Shown here in pieces: positions 52,856 to 61,544 of a DNA stretch of 64,000 nt; position 1 is the stretch's first letter; each line of letters starts with the position of its first letter. The DNA lies in contig CBDCMS010000004.1 of NCBI GenBank assembly GCA_965219005.1, forward strand, positions 4,177,330 through 4,241,329. Direction: 5' to 3'. Source of the DNA: CAUZIZ01 sp965219005 (GTDB taxonomy: Bacteria > Acidobacteriota > UBA6911 > RPQK01 > JAJDTT01). The translations under genes and the position numbers were made by a program. The notes below the pieces were generated by a model. It ran no database searches and was not told the DNA's origin. It saw nothing but the letters and a program-made list of their open reading frames with translations.

Positions 52856-53302
52856 CTAGCCGGGCTGTGCCACTTTCAGGTAGCCTGCGATGACCACGAC
52901 GAGGACGCCTAGCAGGATGGTGATGCCCAACCAGAGTTTCGCGTTTTGCCGCATATGCTCGAACGCTGGGGCTTTTCCGGTAAGTGTGGAGGCAAGGAAA
53001 AAAATGCCAAACGCGAGAAGGATTTTGATTCCCATAAGTGCGTTGTATAGCGTGTCTCCGCGATGCTTGGGAAGCGAAACGACAAGGTAATTGTAGAATC
53101 CGCTGGCGAGAAACAGCACGATGCCGATCATGACAACGACCTTCCACGTGCCCATGATGCGGCCGCGCAGGGCCTCATGATCCTCCTCCGGCAGCTGCGT
53201 TGCGGCGGGCATTAGCACAAAGCGCATGAAGATGCTTCCCCCCAGAACAACAATCGCGGTGGCAACGTGAACGACACGGGACATAATGTCCAGAGCTTCC
53301 AT
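52856..53302 (-). CDS. Four-helix inner-membrane protein
   Basis: 148 residues with four hydrophobic segments: VVHVATAIVVLGGSIFMRFV, VVVMIGIVLFLASGFYNYLV, MGIKILLAFGIFFLASTLTG, LWLGITILLGVLVVVIAGYL. The His near the first helix and the layout resemble CopD/DUF2269-like or HemJ-like membrane proteins of unknown role. Stand-alone gene, start ATG 53300-53302; probably chromosomal in origin. Function not assigned. Confidence 0.75.
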   Translation of the reverse strand: MEALDIMSRVVHVATAIVVLGGSIFMRFVLMPAATQLPEEDHEALRGRIMGTWKVVVMIGIVLFLASGFYNYLVVSLPKHRGDTLYNALMGIKILLAFGIFFLASTLTGKAPAFEHMRQNAKLWLGITILLGVLVVVIAGYLKVAQPG

Positions 53303-53449
53303 CCGATTCCTCCTTGCAGCAACAAGCTCATCTTATAAGAAATCGCTGAGAGGATACAGACACCGAATTGCCTCATCAAAAATCTATTCGAAATTGCCTG
53401 GGCGTAGGCCGGGGAATAGAAGTGTCCTCCATGAAGAAATGGAGGGCAG

Positions 53450-53765
53450 CAATGAGGTTAACGATGGCAGAGAAGCGTGTATCAAAAGCTTTGCCCCCCG
53501 CTACCGGAAGAAGGGCAAGAAGGTGAAAGGGGAAGTGCTGACGGAGTTTACCCAGATGACGGGCTACAACCGCTGCTATGGGGCCTATCTACTTCGCCAC
53601 CAGGGCAGGCGGATCTGGTTGAGCCCCAAGCTGGTGGCGGTGGGGGATATCCGCAAGAAAGCGGGTCGAGAGCGGGCCCGCAAATACGACGCATCCGCGG
53701 CCGGCAACGGCAGACGTATCATCGGCAGGCCGCGTGCTTCGGGTGGCTTTGGAATCTCATCATAG
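53450..53765 (+). pseudogene. Integrase-type IS transposase, N-terminal remnant (frameshifted)
   Basis: MRLTMAEKRVSK in one frame, then SFAPRYRKKGKKVKGEVLTE, FTQMTGYNRCYGAYLLRHQG and GDIRKKAGRERARKYDA in the next. This is the HTH-like N-terminus of an rve-type transposase group (TGYNR-YA-LLR). It ends at about 53700 in the deaminase remnant on the other strand. Confidence 0.6.
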
Positions 53766-54081
53766 ATCCATGCGTCATCGAAGCCGATCCGGGCTGCGTC
53801 TTCCCGGGTGTTAGCGAAATAGACACGGTCCAGACGGGCCCAGTAGATCGCCGCCAGACACATCGGCCAAGGTTCGCAACTGGCATAAATCTCGTGCCTT
53901 GAGAGATCGAAGGTGCCGAGGATGCGGCAGGCTTCGCGGATCGCCGTGACTTCTGCATGGGCGATCGGATCGTTTGTCGAGGTAACCTGATTATGACCTT
54001 TGGCAATGATCCCGCTCCAGCTCGCATATGAGCGCCGGAAATTTCCACGGCCCAGCGCATCAAGTCCTGTTCCTGCATCAT
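53700..54081 (-). pseudogene. Guanine/nucleoside deaminase remnant
   Basis: MMQEQDLMRWAVEISGAHMR AGAG in one frame, then GIIAKGHNQVTSTNDPIAHA EVTAIREACRIL, EIYASCEPWPMCLAAIYWAR and YFANTREDAARIGFDDAWIY DEI in the next. The HAE motif is intact, but the PCxxC zinc motif reads PWPMC: the first zinc ligand Cys is Trp. The frame breaks near 53995 and the C-terminus runs into IS debris. Inactive copy of a GuaD-type cytidine-deaminase-fold enzyme. Confidence 0.8.
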
Positions 54082-54208
54082 TCCACTCCGTCCCTTTTTA
54101 CGCTATATCGGAGAACTTCGCTCTGTCCAAAAAGTCCAAGGCAGCAGGCAAAGCCGATCCGTTTAAGACGATGACTGAAGAGAAGCAACGGCTTCTTCGG
54201 CATCGTGA

Positions 54209-54754
54209 CTAGAACCCAACAAGGATCCCAACGCTGGACTCGAGAACGTTCAAAGTGTGATCCTCGACGCCACGCATGGAGTGCATGCGGACATCGAAGC
54301 GAAGGCCGACGGGTGCCATCACCCCCACATTCAACCCGCCTCCATAGTTGAAACTGAACTTCGTTCCGAAGCTGGCAGGCCCGCTGCCTCCCGCACGAAC
54401 GAGACCCACACCGGCCGTCGCGTAGGGCCGGAATCTGGGGGCGGGCAATTCCACCCGCAGATTCGCGCTGTAGAGGAAGACATTGCCGTCGCTGTCAATA
54501 AAATTCGGGCTGTACGCAACAGTGTGCTCCAATCCCAGTGGTGCTCCAGAACGATACAGCCTCACTCCGAAGATTCCGAAGTCCTTGGGGTCGTCCCGCG
54601 CCTGCCCGGCTGCACTGCGCACCCCGCCCACTCCTGAACTCAGCGTGAGGGTACCCGGATGCTGGAAGCCACCAAAGACCGTAAAGTCCTGAGCATTGAG
54701 CGAACCTGCGAAACCAAGTAACGCCACAGTCAGAAATCCGGGGAAGTATCTCAT
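54209..54754 (-). CDS. Outer-membrane beta-barrel protein
   Basis: 181 residues from ATG 54752-54754, where a signal peptide begins: MRYFPGFLTVALLGFAGSLN AQ, cleaved before DFTVFGG. The frame is open upstream without homology. Alternating strands follow (FGIFGVRLYRSGAPLGLEHT, NLRVELPAPRFRPYATAGVG, FNYGGGLNVGVMAPVGLRFD) with the terminal SSVGILVGF, an OMP assembly signal. OmpW/OmpA-like 8-stranded barrel, role unknown. Similar in style to the truncated barrel at 18764. Confidence 0.8.
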   Translation of the reverse strand: MRYFPGFLTVALLGFAGSLNAQDFTVFGGFQHPGTLTLSSGVGGVRSAAGQARDDPKDFGIFGVRLYRSGAPLGLEHTVAYSPNFIDSDGNVFLYSANLRVELPAPRFRPYATAGVGLVRAGGSGPASFGTKFSFNYGGGLNVGVMAPVGLRFDVRMHSMRGVEDHTLNVLESSVGILVGF

Positions 54755-55000
54755 CAAAGGAACTATACCCCACGCCCCAGACCGAAACGCGCGCCGGGAT
54801 CTGGTGCGTCTCCGGATCCTGCCGACGCCCCGATCCGACAACGCCTCTGTGTCAATGTAGGTGAGACCCCTGCCTGCCGGGCCCCCGCCCTCGCCTCAGC
54901 CGGATATCCACCCCGCTCAGGGTAGATAAACTCAGTCAACTTTTCAAAGTCAATATACAATCGGATGCAACGAGAATGTTAACCCGCTGAGGCTTTTGCG

Positions 55001-55567
55001 ATGCTCATCGGCTATGCCCGCGTATCCAGCGACGATCAAAACTTGAATCTGCAGAAGGACGCCCTGACGCGGGCGGGCTGCGAGCGGATTCTTGAGGACC
55101 GGCAAAGTGGGGCCAAGGCGGATCGGGCGGGATTGAGGGACGCCCTCGATTATGCACGAGATGGGGATACGCTGACGGTATGGCGACTGGATCGGCTCAG
55201 CCGATCTCTCAAGGATCTTATTGACTTGGTCTCGCAGCTAGAGGCCCGGGGTATTGGCCTAAAGAGTCTCCACGAGTCCATCGACACGACATCGAGTTCG
55301 GGCAAACTAATCTTTCACGTGTTCGGCGCACTGGCCGAGTTCGAACGCAATCTTATCCGCGAACGCACCCAGGCTGGACTTGCCGCGGCACGCGCCCGGG
55401 GCCGCAGAGGGGGCCGCCCAAAATCCTTGGACGCTGCGAAACGCGCGATCGCCGTCAACCTGTACGACGAGAAACAGCACTCGGTGAAGGAAATCTGTGA
55501 AGTGATGGGTGTATCCAAACCCACACTCTATAAATACATCAAAGCAGCGCGCACTGAAACGACTTGA
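55001..55567 (+). CDS. tnpR: Serine recombinase (Tn3/Hin-type resolvase)
   Basis: 188 residues. MLIGYARVSSDDQNLNLQKD (catalytic Ser in RVSS), TLTVWRLDRLSRSLKDLIDL, KLIFHVFGALAEFERNLIRE RTQAGL, GGRPKSL and a C-terminal HTH SVKEICEVMGVSKPTLYKYI. All landmarks are complete, so it is probably active. It may resolve cointegrates of a Tn3-type transposon, one end of which may be the repeat at 55861-55897. Confidence 0.92.
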   Translation: MLIGYARVSSDDQNLNLQKDALTRAGCERILEDRQSGAKADRAGLRDALDYARDGDTLTVWRLDRLSRSLKDLIDLVSQLEARGIGLKSLHESIDTTSSSGKLIFHVFGALAEFERNLIRERTQAGLAAARARGRRGGRPKSLDAAKRAIAVNLYDEKQHSVKEICEVMGVSKPTLYKYIKAARTETT

Positions 55568-55860
55568 ACCTGGCGTTGTCCATGGCTCATCAACTCAAGG
55601 GCTGTCGTTCGAGGAAATCAGGTGCGTCGGCTCTCGATCTTAGGAGCTGCCTGTCAGGGTGCAACGCGGCGATCCGACTCAAGGCCACCCAGAGCGGTCT
55701 CTAGAGGATCGACGATGCGGTTCGTGGAGGCATGAATCGCGTACCCACACTGCGAGCTTGGGGTGCCGCCGCATTTGAGCAAGCGTTTGCGCGCAGAATG
55801 TTGCGTCTACGAAAAACGGGAGAGCTAAACGCAACATCCTGTTCAAATGCCCCCGCTGGT

Positions 55861-55897
55861 CCAACGTGCGATTTTGCTCCGTTACTGTCGGAACCCC
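55861..55897 (-). repeat. Tn3-type terminal inverted repeat
   Basis: On the minus strand GGGGTTCCGACAGTAACGGA then GCAAAATCGCACGTTGG. Its pattern matches the ends of the 440-bp miniature element (GGGGTTACGATAGCAACGG, GCAAAATCCAACG). It faces the resolvase at 55001 and could be the right tip of that transposon; the left tip was not found. Confidence 0.55.
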
Positions 55898-55962
55898 GTC
55901 ATCCGGACATTGTCTGGACTTTGCCCATTGGCCGCTCTTGCATGGCAGCAGTCGAACGTTGG

Positions 55963-56031
55963 AAGCCGTATGAACCGAGAGGTTCACGTACGGTTCTGGA
56001 AACGCGCGGGGGGGGATTCCCCCCCGCGCTT
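55963..56031 (+). ncRNA. Group II intron 3' end (domain V and VI-like hairpins)
   Basis: AAGCCGTATGAACC-GAGA-GGTTCACGTACGGTTCT (55963-55997) folds as domain V, with the AGC triad, a GNRA-like loop and the asymmetrical bulge before ACGG. A GC-rich hairpin follows (GCGCGGGGGGG / CCCCCCCGCGC around GATT) in the domain VI place. The rest of the intron and its maturase are missing. IS66 coding sequence resumes right after, so the intron had entered an IS66 transposase gene. Confidence 0.65.
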
Positions 56032-56151
56032 CGACTGCCCTTATATCGCCAGTCGCGGATCTTCGCGTGCGACGGTATCGATCTCGACCGCTCGACGCTC
56101 GCCGGGTGGGTCGGCAAGTCGACAGCGTTACTGTTGCCGCTGGCTGGCCGC
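56032..56151 (+). pseudogene. IS66 transposase fragment (3' exon of the intron)
   Basis: The plus frame reads LPLYRQSRIFACDGIDLDRS then TLAGWVGKSTALLLPLAG, a conserved block of IS66 TnpC enzymes. Homology ends at about 56151. No other IS66 part is present. Confidence 0.75.
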
Positions 56152-56253
56152 CTTCCGAAAGCGCGGTCTTGGCTTCGGCACAAAGACCAGACGGCGCCCG
56201 CCGCCAGCACGAAATCCGTTGCCTGGAATCCCCGGCATGGGTAATTTGAAAGG

Positions 56254-57261
56254 ATGATGGCTGACGAAAATAAGAAAAAAGGCGATTTCCTCGAAAATCT
56301 GGTCCACAACCTGTATGAACTTGCGGGCGACCAGGTTGAGCGTGACGTGCAAATGCTTGCCATCGACGATTCTGGCCGCACGCGGCAAATCGATGTGCTG
56401 CTCTCCGTGGCGGGAGAGGAATTCGGGGACTGCCCGGTGCGGTTCCCGATTGAATGCAAAAACTACGGCAGGAAGATCGGCATCCAGGAAATCGATTCTT
56501 TCGTTGGCAAGTTAAACGATATTGGCATCCCACCGCAGTTCGGAATCTTCGTCGCTGTGTTGAGCTACACATCCGATGCAATGAAGCGCGCAAAGGCCGC
56601 GGGGATCAAATTGCTGAACGCAGAAAGGCTGACGCGGGACCGGCTGGCGCTGGAAATCCAGGAGGTGCTGCATGGCGTGGTGTTCTGGGTTGGCGAATGG
56701 ACCATGAGCAGCGGTTTCCCCTACCTACCGTCAAGCGCGGGTTCAGATTTTGAGTTTTCCGTAGAGGTGCAACGTGCAGCGCAGGAGCCAACGATCGCTG
56801 TGCTGGACGAGATATGGAAGCTGTGGCTGAGCGGCCAGATACCCTGCGAATTCGGGGAGCACAGCATCTTCGTCAGGTACGGCAACGGGCAATGCGCCGT
56901 CGGCGACGTGCGGGTCAGCGCGCATGGTGCAAGCCTGAAGGGGCGCATGACATCCGCCGGTCTGGCAGAAGCGGAAACCGAAAAAGTGGAACGCCAGCAT
57001 ATCCACGCCGAGGCCGACTTGCCCGAAGGGGCAATCTTGCTCTCGGCCTATACAGGCCGGGAAGAAATGGAAGAAGCCTTAGCTGGGTCCGCCATAAGGC
57101 TGGACGTGCGCACGCCGCGCATCATCGGCCCCAGCGTGTTCTGGCCGCCGACAACGGAGACAATGCAGCGGCTCATGGAATATGTGAGAAGGGGCGAGCG
57201 GCCCGGCTTCGATGAACTGGAGGGGCGGAATCTGCTCCGGGCGTGGGCTTACCGTGGGTAG
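56254..57261 (+). CDS. Mrr-like restriction endonuclease
   Basis: 335 residues from ATG 56254 (or the adjacent 56257), AAAGG just upstream. N-terminal PD-(D/E)xK nuclease: KKKGDFLENLVHNLYELAGD, GRTRQIDVLLSVAGEE (Asp), FPIECKNYGRKIGIQEIDSF (E-x-K), then a Rossmann-like half with FGIFVAVLSYTSDAMKRAKA AG. The last 180 residues are unfamiliar and may recognise the target. Likely a stand-alone defence nuclease, possibly modification-dependent like Mrr. Flanked by IS66/intron debris and a Tn3 end. Confidence 0.8.
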   Translation: MMADENKKKGDFLENLVHNLYELAGDQVERDVQMLAIDDSGRTRQIDVLLSVAGEEFGDCPVRFPIECKNYGRKIGIQEIDSFVGKLNDIGIPPQFGIFVAVLSYTSDAMKRAKAAGIKLLNAERLTRDRLALEIQEVLHGVVFWVGEWTMSSGFPYLPSSAGSDFEFSVEVQRAAQEPTIAVLDEIWKLWLSGQIPCEFGEHSIFVRYGNGQCAVGDVRVSAHGASLKGRMTSAGLAEAETEKVERQHIHAEADLPEGAILLSAYTGREEMEEALAGSAIRLDVRTPRIIGPSVFWPPTTETMQRLMEYVRRGERPGFDELEGRNLLRAWAYRG

Positions 57262-57302
57262 TGAATCGTGGGAACGACGGTGCGAATGTAGTCCAGGGTA
57301 GA

Positions 57303-57339
57303 GGGTATCAGGCAGATCGGTGCGATTTTGCACGCTAAG
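57303..57339 (+). repeat. Tn3-type terminal inverted repeat (left end of the collapsed transposon)
   Basis: GGGTATCAGGCAGATCGGTG then CGATTTTGCACGCTAAG fits Tn3-family 37-38-bp ends. It overlaps the last codons of the transposase-resolvase chimera. The partner right end was not found up to 60.5 kb. Confidence 0.65.
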
Positions 57340-58985
57340 CGGAGCGTTTCTGACGAGCGTTGAGGTGCCGATAGAGCGTCGAGCGGTGGATACCAAACTG
57401 CTCCGCCACCTGACGTATTGAGATGGCTGGGTCGGCCACGCCGTAGGCTTTGTTCAAGCGGTCCTTCAGGTAGGCTGGGACCTTGTTACGATCAGCAGGT
57501 AGACCCGACCGGAGGAAGAACGACTCCCGCGCCGCATCCCACTGCTGATCGGAAATGAAATAGTCCTTCAGCCGGCCAAACCGCTTGCTGTGACGGACGG
57601 CCAGGTTCCCTGACCTCAGTTCTTCCTGGAGCTTGACCAGGACCGCGCACTCCCAGGACCGCCGGTCAGGACTGCCGCCGTTGACCACCAGCGGCAGCAG
57701 TCGCTTCGGGATGAAGCCGATTGGCGAGGTCTTCGGGAGCTTCCGTTTCGGGTTGTCGTTGAGCTCTCGAAGAAGCTGCACCGCTGGCCAACAGGGCGGT
57801 TCCGCATCCTCGGAGTCGGGAAAGAACTCCAGTGTCCGAAGCAGAACCGGCGAGAACTGCCGCAGGTAAGAGAAGCGTTTGACGACTCCGTGGAACACGT
57901 CGCTTTTGCTCCCCGTCACCCAATCGGACAACTGCTCCATTTGCGCCGACAGTTCCGGGCGGGACACCGATTGGAACACGCGCCGCCGAAGCTCGGCATC
58001 CGTGATCGCGTCATCCCGGATGAGCGTGCCCACGGACCGCAGAGACACAAGCGCGGAACGAATGGTCTTGCGCTGTTCGCGCAGATGCTGGTCCAGATCG
58101 CGCTCGGCATGCGCAAAGGTCCGGGTCAGCAGCTTGTCGAACCTGTCCACAGCCTGATCTACACCGTCGCGGTAGCTCTGGCGCAGGAAGCAGACCAGCG
58201 CCGTCCGGCGTCGCGGGAGCGCCAGATCGCGCAAACGGTGGGTGGAACAGTTGCGGACGTATCGAAAAAGAGCCCGCTGATAATTCCTGTTGAGCCATTG
58301 CAGGTCCATGCCGAGCACTCCTGTCGCCTCGATCAGCGTCAGTCTCTCGGCGAGCAGCCGCATCGCAGCTGGGGACGGCTTGGCTGGGTTCTTCTTGATT
58401 CCTTGGAGCCCGGATACGGTCTCGCCCGCCTTCACTTCCAACAGCTTGTCGAGCGTCTCACCAACCTCCGGCGGAAGCTCTTCGGCAACCCTCGCGGCGA
58501 TTGCTTCTCCCGCCTTCTTGCGCTGCTCCCCGATGATCCGCCTCAGCACAGACTCGGCCGGGAACACAGTTCTTTCTTGTTTGAGATACTCCCGTGCCCT
58601 GGGCGAGCAATGCGGCGGTCTGTTCCAGCTGACACGACTCTTCGTAGAGGAATTGCTCCAAGCCTCGTGCTTGGTCGGGGTCAAAGCTCCGCAGCCCGAG
58701 ATACTCTTGGATTCGGATCTGGTGTCTGGAGACCCCTTGCTGCCAGGATGCGTAGTCGCTCAAACGGTCGCCGTCGATGCCGGTCTGCAGCGCGATGAAG
58801 CTCAGCAGCTCTTCGCAGATCTCGAGCGGCTGCTGAGCTGGAAAACGCTGGAAGACCCGCACAAAGCCCAGCTGATATGCGAAGCCCAAGCGCTGCGGAT
58901 CCCCGCGACACTGGGCGATCTTCGCCAGGTCTGTTTGGGTCAGGGACGAGTCGTGGATCAGCTGGCTTCGAGACGGAAGAATCAT
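57335..58985 (-). pseudogene. tnpA: Tn3 transposase N-terminal part, frameshifted and fused to a resolvase HTH
   Basis: From ATG 58983-58985: DUF4158-type start (LTQTDLAKIAQCRGDPQRLG FAYQLGFVR, RFPAQQPLEICEELLSFIA). A frameshift near 58600 moves to the frame carrying AREYLKQERTVFPAESVLRR, DLALPRRRTALVCFLRQSYR and NKVPAYLKDRLNKAY. There the transposase stops, before its catalytic domain, and the chain continues in frame as ISIRQVAEQFGIHRSTLYRH LNARQKRSA, the C-terminal HTH of a Hin-like resolvase. A deletion thus joined tnpA to a second tnpR. Confidence 0.85.
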
Positions 58986-58992
58986 GGTCAGG

Positions 58993-59037
58993 TGTCTAGA
59001 AACACGGGCATATTAATAGACGATATATGACTAGACA
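58993..59037. promoter_or_regulatory. Putative res site / divergent promoter
   Basis: TGTCTAG (58993-58999) and CTAGACA (59031-59037) are inverted around an AT-rich core (ATATTAATAGACGATATATG) between tnpA and tnpR. This is the place and type of a resolvase-binding res subsite. Confidence 0.5.
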
Positions 59038-59092
59038 ATGATCTGAATACTATAATCGTTATCCGTCGAGAAAAAATCCTTTTCGCCTTTTC

Positions 59093-59671
59093 TTGGACGC
59101 CACCTTTAAAACCGCCGCCTCCCTCCGTGTCTCAACTGGTTCACAGGATCTGGCAACCCAGAAACTGGCGATCCTCGACTTCACCCAGAAACGCCGCTTT
59201 ACGGTCGACGCATTCATCGAGTCCCGGATCTCCTCGCGAAAGAGTCCGATCGAGCGCCGCATCGAGGAGATGCTGGGAACGCTTCAGAGCGGCGATCGCC
59301 TGCTGGTCAGCGAGTTGTCGCGGCTCGGCCGCAGCCTCTCTCAGGTGCTGCAGAAGGAGGCGATCGAGGTCGAGGGCAAGCAGGACCTGCGGACCAAGGT
59401 GATGATCGCCATGTTCGGGTTGTTCGCGGAGGTTGAGCGGGATCTGATCTCAGAACGGACCAAGGAAGGGCTCGCCGCCGCGAAAGCCAAAGGGAAGCAG
59501 CTCGGCCGGCCCAAGGGTGCCTTAGGAAAATCTAAGCTGGACGGCAAGGAGGAAGACATCCGGATGCTATTGGGCAAGGAAGTCTCGAAGGCCTCAATTG
59601 CCAAGATCCTGGACGTCTCCCGTTCCGCCCTCTACCACTTCATCGAGACGCGCAAGATCGGGCCAGGCTGA
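59093..59671 (+). CDS. tnpR: Tn3-type resolvase with an internal deletion
   Basis: 192 residues from TTG 59093: FKTAASLRVSTGSQDLATQK LAI (catalytic Ser kept; the usual Tyr before LRVST is Ser). LLVSELSRLGRSLSQVLQ is followed at once by KEAIEVEGKQDLRTKVMIAM, while relatives have about 17-20 residues between (ILDELLKRGVRFVAL type). The rest, LFAEVERDLISERTKEGLAA AKA, GRPKG and HTH SKASIAKILDVSRSALYHFI, is normal. The deletion removes part of the catalytic fold, so activity is doubtful although the frame is open. Confidence 0.8.
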   Translation: MDATFKTAASLRVSTGSQDLATQKLAILDFTQKRRFTVDAFIESRISSRKSPIERRIEEMLGTLQSGDRLLVSELSRLGRSLSQVLQKEAIEVEGKQDLRTKVMIAMFGLFAEVERDLISERTKEGLAAAKAKGKQLGRPKGALGKSKLDGKEEDIRMLLGKEVSKASIAKILDVSRSALYHFIETRKIGPG

Positions 59672-59703
59672 CGAGAAAGCCCGCTTGGGACAGCCCAGGC
59701 CTT

Positions 59704-59862
59704 ATGTTGTATTTCAACACCAATCTGGGCGCTACCCCTCAATGGAAGAGCACGCAGAGCTTCGGGCGCAACGACTTGTTGGTGCTTCGGAAAGTGGCCG
59801 ACTTCGCCCACACGCGCATCTTCCAGCTTCCGCAGGAAGAAGACGCAGAAGCCGAGGCCTAG
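59704..59862 (+). pseudogene. Truncated second copy of the conserved small plasmid protein
   Basis: A 52-codon frame: MLYFNTNLGATPQWKSTQSF GRNDLLVLRKVADFAHTRIF QLPQEEDAEAEA. From QWKSTQSFGRNDLLVL onward it matches the protein at 42782-43036; the N-terminal 45 residues are replaced. The downstream hairpin is also shared. So part of the same plasmid backbone occurs twice in the window. Confidence 0.75.
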
Positions 59863-59882
59863 CAGGCAATCCGTATCAGAGA

Positions 59883-59905
59883 GCGGCGGGGCCGGTCCCC
59901 GCCGC
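59883..59905 (+). terminator. GC-rich hairpin after the small gene
   Basis: GCGGCGGGG and CCCCGCCGC (59883-59891, 59897-59905) pair around CCGGT, 20 bp past the stop. The equivalent place after the gene at 42782 holds a similar stem ending in the same CGCCGCGATCCGA. No T-run follows, so it may stabilise mRNA rather than terminate. Confidence 0.5.
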
Positions 59906-60109
59906 GATCCGAACCTTCCCGGTTCGCTCCTAATCCGACTTCACGGCTGGCAAACTGCCCTCTTCCCCCGGAATGCACTGGCCGCCCTTTCTCAGTGGGC
60001 ATACTATCCCTCTGTGGGCTGTCCCTTCCGGGTCGATCTGTCTACAGGTCAGCCGCGCTTCAACGCCTCGTCAAACGTCAACGGTTCACTTTTATATTTA
60101 CCATAAACA

Positions 60110-60310
60110 GTTACATTTATTACAATATTACATAACGTTGATCGAAGCTGGCCCATTAGTCCCGGTGGCCCTGGTGGCTGGAATTGTGGCGTTTCCCATA
60201 GCGGATAGGCCGAGCGAGAGCGTGTATCAAGGGAGTGGGATGTTGTCCCATATTTGTAATAAATGGCTTTGTTTATTACAATGATGTATGGCCTTGATCG
60301 AGACCGGACC
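60110..60310. repeat. AT-rich repeat region upstream of the second parA (possible centromere/operator)
   Basis: TTTATTACAAT occurs at 60116-60126 and 60272-60282, and inverted as TTGTAATAAA at 60254-60263, forming a 10-bp inverted repeat with 8-bp spacer. Each direct copy is followed, about 10-11 bp on, by a matching TTGATCGA element (GTTGATCGAAGCTGGCC, CTTGATCGAGACCGGAC), so a unit of about 37 bp is duplicated 156 bp apart. The 59906-60465 interval holds no supported gene. Likely binding sites for the small partner of ParA. Confidence 0.6.
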
Positions 60311-60465
60311 GCCAAAGTTCCGCTTTGGGTCCAACGACCGGCCCGGCCCGATTCGGAGAAGCCCCCCGAACGAGGAGTCTCTTCGAGTAGCCCGCGCGGC
60401 TTGCTGAAACACCGGGCGAGCGGCCTCCGTACCCCGCTCGATCTTCGGCAGAACCACGAAGGCTT

Positions 60466-61221
60466 ATGAAAACCTTGGCCGTGACGAACCAGAAGGGCGG
60501 CAGTGGCAAAACCACGACCGCCGTGAACCTAGCCGCCGCCCTCGGCGAAGGCGGGCGCCAGGTCCTCGTGGTGGACCTGGACCCGCAAGCGTCCGCCTCG
60601 GCTTGGCTTGGCGTGAAGGACGGGGGGCGAGGGCTCCTTGAGGTCTTTACCGATAATTGCAACCTTGCGGCCCTCGTCCGAGAAACCGGAACGGTCGGCG
60701 TAGATCTGGTGCCGTCCTCGACTTGGCTAGCCGGCGTAGAGAAGGCCTTGGCTGGCGAAGTAGGGGCCGAACTGATCCTGCGGGAGGCGATGGTCGAACT
60801 GTCGGAGCTATGGGACTTTATCTTGCTGGACTGCCCGCCCGCCCTCGGCCTGCTGACCGTATCTGCTCTCTGCGCGGCCCGCGAGGTTCTCGTGCCCGTC
60901 GAGGTTTCCTCGATGGCCCTGGCCGGCCTAGCCGGGGTGATGCAAACCGTTGATCGCGTCCGGGATCGACTCAACCCCTACCTGGCCGTCTCTGAAATCC
61001 TGGTTTGCCGCGCGGACGCGAGGACCAACCTGTCCCGTGAAGTGGTGGAGCGCTTGCGAGAACGTTTCGGAAAGCTGGTCATGAATACGGTGGTCCGGGA
61101 AACCGTCCGCCTTCGCGAGGCGTGGTCCTTCGCTCAACCGGTGACCACATACGACCCTCGAGGTCGCGGAGCGGAAGACTACCGTTCCGCCGCCGTTGAG
61201 TTGCTCGAAAGGAGACGATGA
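60466..61221 (+). CDS. parA: ParA-family partition ATPase (second system)
   Basis: 251 residues: MKTLAVTNQKGGSGKTTTAV N (deviant Walker A at the N-terminus), VLVVDLDPQASASAWLGV, DFILLDCPPALGLLTVSALC AA. Belongs to the Soj/ParA group without HTH extension. Overlaps by four bases the small gene at 61218. Different in sequence from the ParA at 2616, so it stems from another plasmid. Confidence 0.94.
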   Translation: MKTLAVTNQKGGSGKTTTAVNLAAALGEGGRQVLVVDLDPQASASAWLGVKDGGRGLLEVFTDNCNLAALVRETGTVGVDLVPSSTWLAGVEKALAGEVGAELILREAMVELSELWDFILLDCPPALGLLTVSALCAAREVLVPVEVSSMALAGLAGVMQTVDRVRDRLNPYLAVSEILVCRADARTNLSREVVERLRERFGKLVMNTVVRETVRLREAWSFAQPVTTYDPRGRGAEDYRSAAVELLERRR

Positions 61222-61544
61222 ACATGGCGATTAACGCAAACCGTCGAAGACCCACTCTCGGGTCCGATCCGTTTGAGGCCCTTGTTCCGGAAACGCCGTC
61301 GCCGAGTTCCAGGCGAAAACGAAAGGCGAAGGTCCGGAAGATTCGAGCCACGTTCCATTTGCGAATGGATCTGTTCGATCAGGCGCGCGACGCGGTCTAC
61401 TGGACGCCAGGCCTTACTCTCTCCAGTCTGTGCGAAGCCGGTCTGCGATCGGAAATCGTCAACTTGGAGCGGAAGCGGGGCGAAGCCTTCCCAAAGCGGG
61501 CGGGCGATCTCAAGGCCGGCCGGCCCGTCAAGACCTCTCAATGA
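61218..61544 (+). CDS. ParA partner, small DNA-binding protein
   Basis: 108 residues, start overlapping the parA stop (ATGA); an alternative ATG lies two codons on. Basic N-terminus (SSRRKRKAKVRKIRATFHLR), then MDLFDQARDAVYWTPGLTLS SLCEAGLRSEIVNLE, which resembles the RHH-like part of ParB-type centromere binders of short ParA systems. Probably binds the repeats at 60110-60310. Confidence 0.7.
   Translation: MNMAINANRRRPTLGSDPFEALVPETPSPSSRRKRKAKVRKIRATFHLRMDLFDQARDAVYWTPGLTLSSLCEAGLRSEIVNLERKRGEAFPKRAGDLKAGRPVKTSQ

Noticed and set aside
55679..56593. 304-codon minus frame across the intron and IS66 region
   Set aside because: It runs antisense through three unrelated pieces (Tn3 end, intron domain V, IS66 exon) and the Mrr-like gene, so it cannot be a real gene.
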